From Zopfochytrium polystomum (taxonomy: Eukaryota > Chytridiomycota > Chytridiomycetes > Chytridiales > Chytridiaceae), in contig JAIVFJ010000039.1 of NCBI GenBank assembly GCA_025765615.1, positions 310,001-374,000 of the forward strand: a DNA stretch of 64,000 bases, written 5' to 3'. Shown here piece by piece: positions 58,765 through 64,000 of this stretch. The notes below the pieces were generated by a model, which was given only the letters and a program-made list of their open reading frames with translations, made no database searches and was not told the origin of the DNA. Positions within the stretch are counted from its first letter, which is position 1. The number at the start of each line of letters is the position of its first letter. Position numbers and translations under genes: made by a program.

Positions 58765-61700
58765 ATGGCGTCGACGTCGGGCGACGCAGGGCCTTCTTCG
58801 TCCGACGCGGCGGCGTCGGCGGGGTCGGCGGAGCCCACGTCCTCGCCCCCCGACCCTCCCTCGCCCTCATCCTCGCCGTCCTCGGGACTGTCGTCGGCGT
58901 CGTGGTCTCAGGACGGGGCGGCGCCAACGTCAGCAGGCACTCTAACCTCAGCGCCAGGAACAGCCCCAGCAGCAACAACGGCCACGACCGCTTCGTTCTC
59001 GTCCATCTCGCTCGCCCCAACCCCAACGCACTATGTCACTGGCTCGCCCCCCGCCCTTCCGCTCATGTCAGCCTCGGTGACCGTGAACAACAATGTCGTC
59101 TTCTTCTTCGGGGGTCAGTTTCTCTACTACGACACCGCCAACTCCACCACATCCAATTCGACTGCGACAACGACAACAAGTACGCCGACGCCAACCCGAT
59201 CGACCTCTGCGACCCCGTCAGTGTGTGATAACCTGGTTGTTTCCTATTACATTGATCTGGATCGATGGCAGTTCCGGGAGGATCTTGCGATGCCGACCGG
59301 CCTCTGCGGCCACACCGCATCGCTGGCTGGAAACACCATCTTGTAAGTTTATCATCGATCCATCTTCTTGTCACTCAATCACTCAATACACCCAATGCAG
59401 CATCGTTGGCGGAGTGAGCTCGATTCCATCGGGTGCTTCCCAGGACCAAGGTAAAGTTCTGTTGTTGCGTTTCCTTACGTTAAAAACGTGTTCCCCAGTT
59501 GCTTTCAACTCGGTGATTTGGAGACTCGATCTGGAAAAAGGTACCTGGCAGTCTGACACTCCGCAGCAGACGACTCTGGTTCAACGCTATAACCACGTTG
59601 CACAATTTGTCGGAAGCGGCTTCATGTTCGTGTACGGTGGGCAGAATTCGCAATTCTCCATCCTCAACGACAGAATCGCGCTAGAATTCGACCCGACCTC
59701 CCACTCTCTCCGATCGGTGACATCTTCGAAGCTCAACAACAGAAACGGGACCGATATTACCTCACTTCTTGTTCCTAGATCGCAGGCGAGGTCAGTGATG
59801 CTTAGATCTGGCTCAAGCCAGGTCATGTTCATCTATGGCGGCATTCGATCCTCGTCCACTTCGACTTCGCTGGCACTTTCCCGAGTAGCCGTCGAAGATC
59901 TGTTCGTTGGAATTAACGGAACAGATTACAACCTTGCGGATGTGACCTTTCAGCCGTACTCTCCGCCAGCGAATGAGACCTGGGACAGCGTCAGCCTGAC
60001 AGCATCTTCCGATCCTGCGACGGCCACGACCACGTCCTTGCCCAAAAGTTCGGAAGCACTACAGCTGGAATATGGACCCGGCTGGAACGAAAGTCTTCAG
60101 CCTGCCCGGTTCGGTTTTGTTGCGGGGACCGGAGTGGCCTACTATTTTGGAGGATCTTTCGACGGAAGTGCGAACAGTCAGTTGTGGAAACTAGATGCCT
60201 CTACTGTTGGCGCGTGGAACTGGACAAATGTGACGCCAAAATGGTCTGGGGAAGACTTGGAATATCCTGAGGTTCTGATGGATTGGCATGGTGCAAATGC
60301 GGACTCTAATGGCACTCTGCTCATATTCTTACCAGTAAGTGCTTTTGCATTTCGTGAGCAACGCTAAATTCAACTGCTGCAGTATACGAGCTCAGCAAAG
60401 ATTGGTGGGCTACTGAGATTCTTTCCTCGAAACAGTTCCTGGCAGATGGTGCCAGCACTCCCGACACTCTACTCGAGGCTGAACTACACCAGTACGTTTG
60501 CTTGTATTTTTGGTTGGACCCACCAGAGAAGCTCATCGCATCACAGATCCCCCCGTTTCTCAGTCAGTGAATACATCACTTCCGACTTGGGCGATGGGCA
60601 CAATTCCTGCTGTCATTCTTGCGGCCATCATTGCTGCGGTCGCCGTGATGCTCATAACCATACGAAGGAGACGGAAAGGAGGACCACGAGCAGATTCTGT
60701 TGATTCGTTTGATTCGTTCGAGCTCGAAATGCGTGATATGCCTCCGTCGCAGCCGGCGCCAAAGCCGGACCCAGCAATGGAGGTTATTCTTGCAATGCCC
60801 TCCTCTTCGTCGTCCTCTGCCCGCCCGACATCCTCAGCCTCCACCTCCTCGTCAAGTTCTTCTCATGGAACACTCCGCCCGTCATCATCCGGATCGCCAA
60901 CGCCACACTCGAGCGGTAGTCGGTCTCGGAGTAGCCCCGTTCCCCCACATGGGGCATCCTCATCTTCCACATCGGCATCCCCGAAACGCTTCGCCACACT
61001 TCCCTCTGTTAATAACTCAGCCACTGCAAGAGACGCATACCCAGCAGTCCCAATCACTTCCCCACCGCCTGTCCGAACAACAGCTGACTCACCCCCGCCG
61101 GCCGGTGCCGGTTTCCGCGCCCCCGTGCGGACGATCACCCATCGAGTGGAATCGCCTGGCCAGGATTTGCCTTCTTACGCCGAGGCCCTCACAGTTGATG
61201 AATCCGTGCACGAGGCGGTTGAAAGTGACGAGAACCAACATTTTGCACGGGCTGGTGGACCAAGAGAGCAGGCTATTGTTATTGCTCCTCATGTTCCCGC
61301 TGGAAAGGATGAAATGGAGCTGGTAAGTGCCGCTTTTTATCGTCGGGACCATTTTTAATGCATCGTGACGCCTTTTCTTATAAACGCAGAGAGTGGGAGA
61401 TCGTATTGGACTGATGCCGGATCCCGTAAGCATTTGTTCTGATGCACCTTATCGTGTTCAATAACTTACCTCGCTTCACCTCTTCAATTTTAGTCCGAGT
61501 CGGTCTCAAACTCGTTCGTCCGCTGTTTCAACTTCAACTCTGGCCGCACAGGCCTTGTCCCGCGTTCCTGCCTTCGTATTCTCACTCCTGATCCTGCAGC
61601 AGCAGCCACCGGCGGTGGAGACCCCACCGTTGCAGCCCCGGCCAACATCGCGTGGTGGCGCGCGCAGGCCGCGCACTTCCACGCTCCCGTTGGCGGCGTC

Positions 61701-62366
61701 GCCAGAATCGCGGGGGAAAAGGACGGCGACGCGGGCAGCGGCGACGGCGCGGTCGGCCTCAACGCGGAAATCGGCGCAATCGTAGTCGGCGTTGCCCCCG
61801 GTGCGGACCGGGTCAGACCGGAGCAGCAGGTTCCGGCTACCCCGGTTGATGGCGGCAACGTCCTGGGCGGCGCCGTCCCCTTCGGCGCGGGAATAACCCC
61901 GGCGGCGACAACCGCTCTCCCTGCGGTGCCGTCCCAGTCCTCCCTTGGAAGAACGCAATCTGCCCCGGCCGTGACTGGAGCGCCGCCGCCTTCGCAGCTG
62001 CCGGCGCCGCCACGCACCCGCACCGCAGCGGCACCGTCCTCGCAACCTCACCCCCGCCCAACCGCCACCGCCGGTGACGCAGCGCTCGCCGCGGAGGCGG
62101 GCACTGTCGCCGAAGGCGCAGCTGCCGTCGACTACGGCGTCGGCGGCGGCGTCGCGGTGGACCCCATCGGCAGCCGCAGAGGCTCCCCCGAGCGGTTCAT
62201 GGTATCGTCGCAGACTCCGCCCGGCACACCGCAGCTCGATCCCGCCGACGGCGCGGCCGCGGGGGGAGCGCTCGCTGCGCCGGTCGCGCTCGGCAGCTTG
62301 AGCCGCCGAAGCAGCGCGGCCGGATTCCCGGTGGGACGGCGGGGGAGCACCGCTGGGAACGGATGA
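58765..62366 (+). CDS. Kelch-repeat single-pass membrane protein with cytoplasmic SH3 domain
   Basis: Probable type I membrane protein. From ATG 58765 (MASTSGDAGPSSS) a Ser/Thr/Pro/Ala-rich mucin-like segment leads into kelch-like beta-propeller blades: VTVNNNVVFFFGGQFLYYD, CGHTASLAGNTI, YNHVAQFVGSGFMFVYGGQ, QVMFIYGGI and ARFGFVAGTGVAYYFGGSF. Several Asn-x-Ser/Thr sites fit an extracellular location. The transmembrane helix is TIPAVILAAIIAAVAVMLI, followed by stop-transfer RRRRK. The Ser/Pro-rich tail ends in an SH3-like domain across three exons: AIVIAPHVPAGKDEMEL, RVGDRIGLMPDP, then NFNSGRTGLVPRSCL. The usual SH3 Trp pair is replaced (SFVRCF). A further ~260-residue Ala/Gly/Pro-rich tail ends at a TGA at 62364-62366. 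The architecture recalls Fus1-like TM-SH3 proteins but with a kelch ectodomain. The N-terminus is uncertain. Confidence 0.8.
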
Positions 62367-62844
62367 TTCGAAGTCGATCATTTTCTTTTTGGTTGTGTTT
62401 GAGCGGCCGGGTGTGGAGGTTTGCACGGAACAGGTCTTGGTTGATGCCAGTGTTTGAGGAGTTGGAGAGATTGTTTTATTTCTTCTTTCATAGAGCGTGC
62501 GGAAACGGGTGAGAGAGGGTAGGGTGCGAGGTGACGCGTTCGTCTGGTTATGACTTAACCGAGTTTGCTTTTTTATGATATTTCGCGTTGGTTTTTCTTT
62601 CTTTTCCTTCTAGCGTTGGATAGTATACATTTGGATATCTCGGATCTGGTGGGGAAAAAACATGTTGACTGTGATATTCTGGAGAATTGGCTCGAGAGAC
62701 TTTTATAAGGCCCCATGCAAACAGTGAGTGGGATAGGTCCATTCTGCGTAACGTCGCTCGCCAGCATCCATCGCACGCGAGACTCATTACATTTAAAGTG
62801 CAAGTTTACTGAAACTAGCGTTCTCTGTATTTTTAAAACCCCCA
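62367..62844. other. Intergenic between convergent genes
   Basis: 3' flanks of the kelch gene and the rightmost gene. Nothing was recognised. Confidence 0.5.
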
Positions 62845-64000
62845 CTATGGCGTGTAAGTTCCGCACGACTCGAAGACGTCCGATAAATCTAATCCCTGCC
62901 TCCTCAGCCTATCTAAGACAGCCCGTCCCCGCCCTGCAACGAGATTGGAAAAACAACAAGTAATCAATTCCACACATCACAAAAAAAAGCCTCCAAAATA
63001 AGGTAAAAGGTGACTGACCGCACGCGCCAACGTGTATTCGTTCCGTTTCTTCGTCCATTAACCCCAGAACCACCGACGTGTTGGAGGATTGTGCGTGCCG
63101 CAGCAGGTCGGTTGATAGTTCTTCGATCTTTTGGAGAATTAAGTCAACGTCGATGGCCCCCAAATTGGGAAAGATGCGAGTCAGTCTATTCTTTCACGAA
63201 GTGTTTGTTTGTTTGCAAACCTTTTGTAGGGCAGGCCGCCGAAAGTCGCCGACTCGCGCGGTTTCGTGATAACCTCGCTGAGCGGGGGGGGAGGGGGGTG
63301 GTTGGAGAGGGAAGAAGGGGGCGAAAAGTACTCGGAGGTCAGCTGTCCGGTCAGGGTGGGGGGTTGGGGGAGGGGAGGGGAGGGGGGGGAAGGAAAGTCA
63401 GGCTATGGCTCCAATACCATGTTGGTTTGCTCCGCGCCGAGCTGGGCGCTGTGGGTGCCCGGAAAGCCCTTCTGGCTCGCTCGGTCAACATTCGTCGCGA
63501 ACATTCAAGAACAGCTGGAAAAAATTCACCTGGCTGTCGCGATTCAACCAGCTGGGAAGAGCCTTTTGCTGGAAGCGGCTCTGCGTCAAGTCGTTACAGT
63601 ATTGGTGAGAGAAAGAATGCAATGGTTGCGTTGAAGGCTGGAACATATGCACCAACACACTCACACTCAGACACACCCACTCCTACATATACACACACTC
63701 AAACCCTCACCTCGTCCAAACCGCCGTAATCCATCCCCACCGCAGAGTTGTCTTCGACGACCTGGACGCCGGCCCCCCACACGTGCCCGCTCGCCGCGTC
63801 CAGCCCAGCCACGTTCTTCAATCGCCTGATGCGGCGGGGACCTTCGCTTACTGCATCGCCGTTGGCGTCGGCCGCCGCCACGTCGCGGACCTGTGTCGAC
63901 GCGCCGTATAGGTGGCGACGCGGCCCCGCGCGCACGCCGACCTCAATCCCACCGGTCCCCGCCGCGTGCGGGATCCTCGCGCGCGGCCTGTCGTCGTCCC
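62845..64000 (-). CDS. Unidentified protein, C-terminal exons (partial)
   Basis: Coding-like exons run leftward from the window edge. The rightmost (about 64000-63712) reads NVAGLDAASGHVWGAGVQ and VVEDNSAVGMDYGGLDE up to a GTGAGG donor. A possible middle exon near 63550-63610 has LTQSRFQQKALPSWLNRDSQ. A well-supported pair of exons closes the gene: DVDLILQKIEELSTDLLRHA, TSVVLGLMDEETERIHVGA, then a GTCAGT donor and GCAG acceptor joining RGRAVLDRLRRQGLDLSDVF to a TAG at 62845-62847. I do not recognise the protein. The start and the central exons are outside the window or unresolved, and it cannot be excluded that the right-hand exon belongs to another gene. Confidence 0.42.

Overview
The window looks like nuclear DNA of an early-diverging fungus, most likely a chytrid. 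The gene set is fungal: a fatty-acid synthase alpha subunit with a C-terminal phosphopantetheinyl transferase, VID27, BRE1, NAP1, MCM10, a CIA2-type Fe-S targeting protein and peroxisomal and MRP-type ABC transporters. Genes are split by many short GT-AG introns of about 45-100 bp, spacing is loose, GC is high in coding DNA, and (GA)n, (GT)n, (CT)n and poly-A tracts are common. A Crinkler-like NTPase/nuclease gene also fits chytrids. No rRNA, tRNA or CRISPR array is visible.

Layout. 1-968: 3' end of FAS2 (+). 1710-5796: beta-adaptin (-). 7532-9481: protein with two zinc knuckles (-), divergent from 9869-13211, an uncharacterised gene (+) whose N-terminal domain recurs in a paralogue at 54837-57137 (-). 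13.9-24 kb: ABC-transporter cluster made of a chimeric ABCC pseudogene, an ABCD half-transporter (+) and a full ABCC transporter (-). 25.2-28.5 kb: PH-domain protein (-). 30.0-33.4 kb: BRE1 E3 ligase (+), convergent with NAP1 (-). 35.2-41.6 kb: accessory-looking block with a disrupted Crinkler-like gene, an inverted ABCC pseudogene and decayed fragments. 41.65-43.8 kb: CDF metal transporter (-). 44.1-46.7 kb: VID27 (-), divergent from CIA2 (+, 47.3-48.1 kb). 49-51.5 kb: gene-poor, with a MITE-like palindromic element. 51.6-54.1 kb: MCM10 (+). 58.8-62.4 kb: kelch-TM-SH3 membrane protein (+). 62.8 kb to the end: 3' part of an unidentified gene (-).

Most genes are housekeeping and are not a functional cluster. 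The most unusual items are the paralogous pair with an unrecognised domain, the Crinkler-like gene in its debris field, the dispersed ABCC pseudogene copies, the kelch-TM-SH3 protein and the palindromic element. Many conserved genes between about 8 and 47 kb carry apparent one-base insertions, mostly homopolymer extensions. These look like residual sequencing errors but should be settled before any gene here is called broken. Exon junctions below were read by eye from splice sites and reading frame; none was tested with transcripts.
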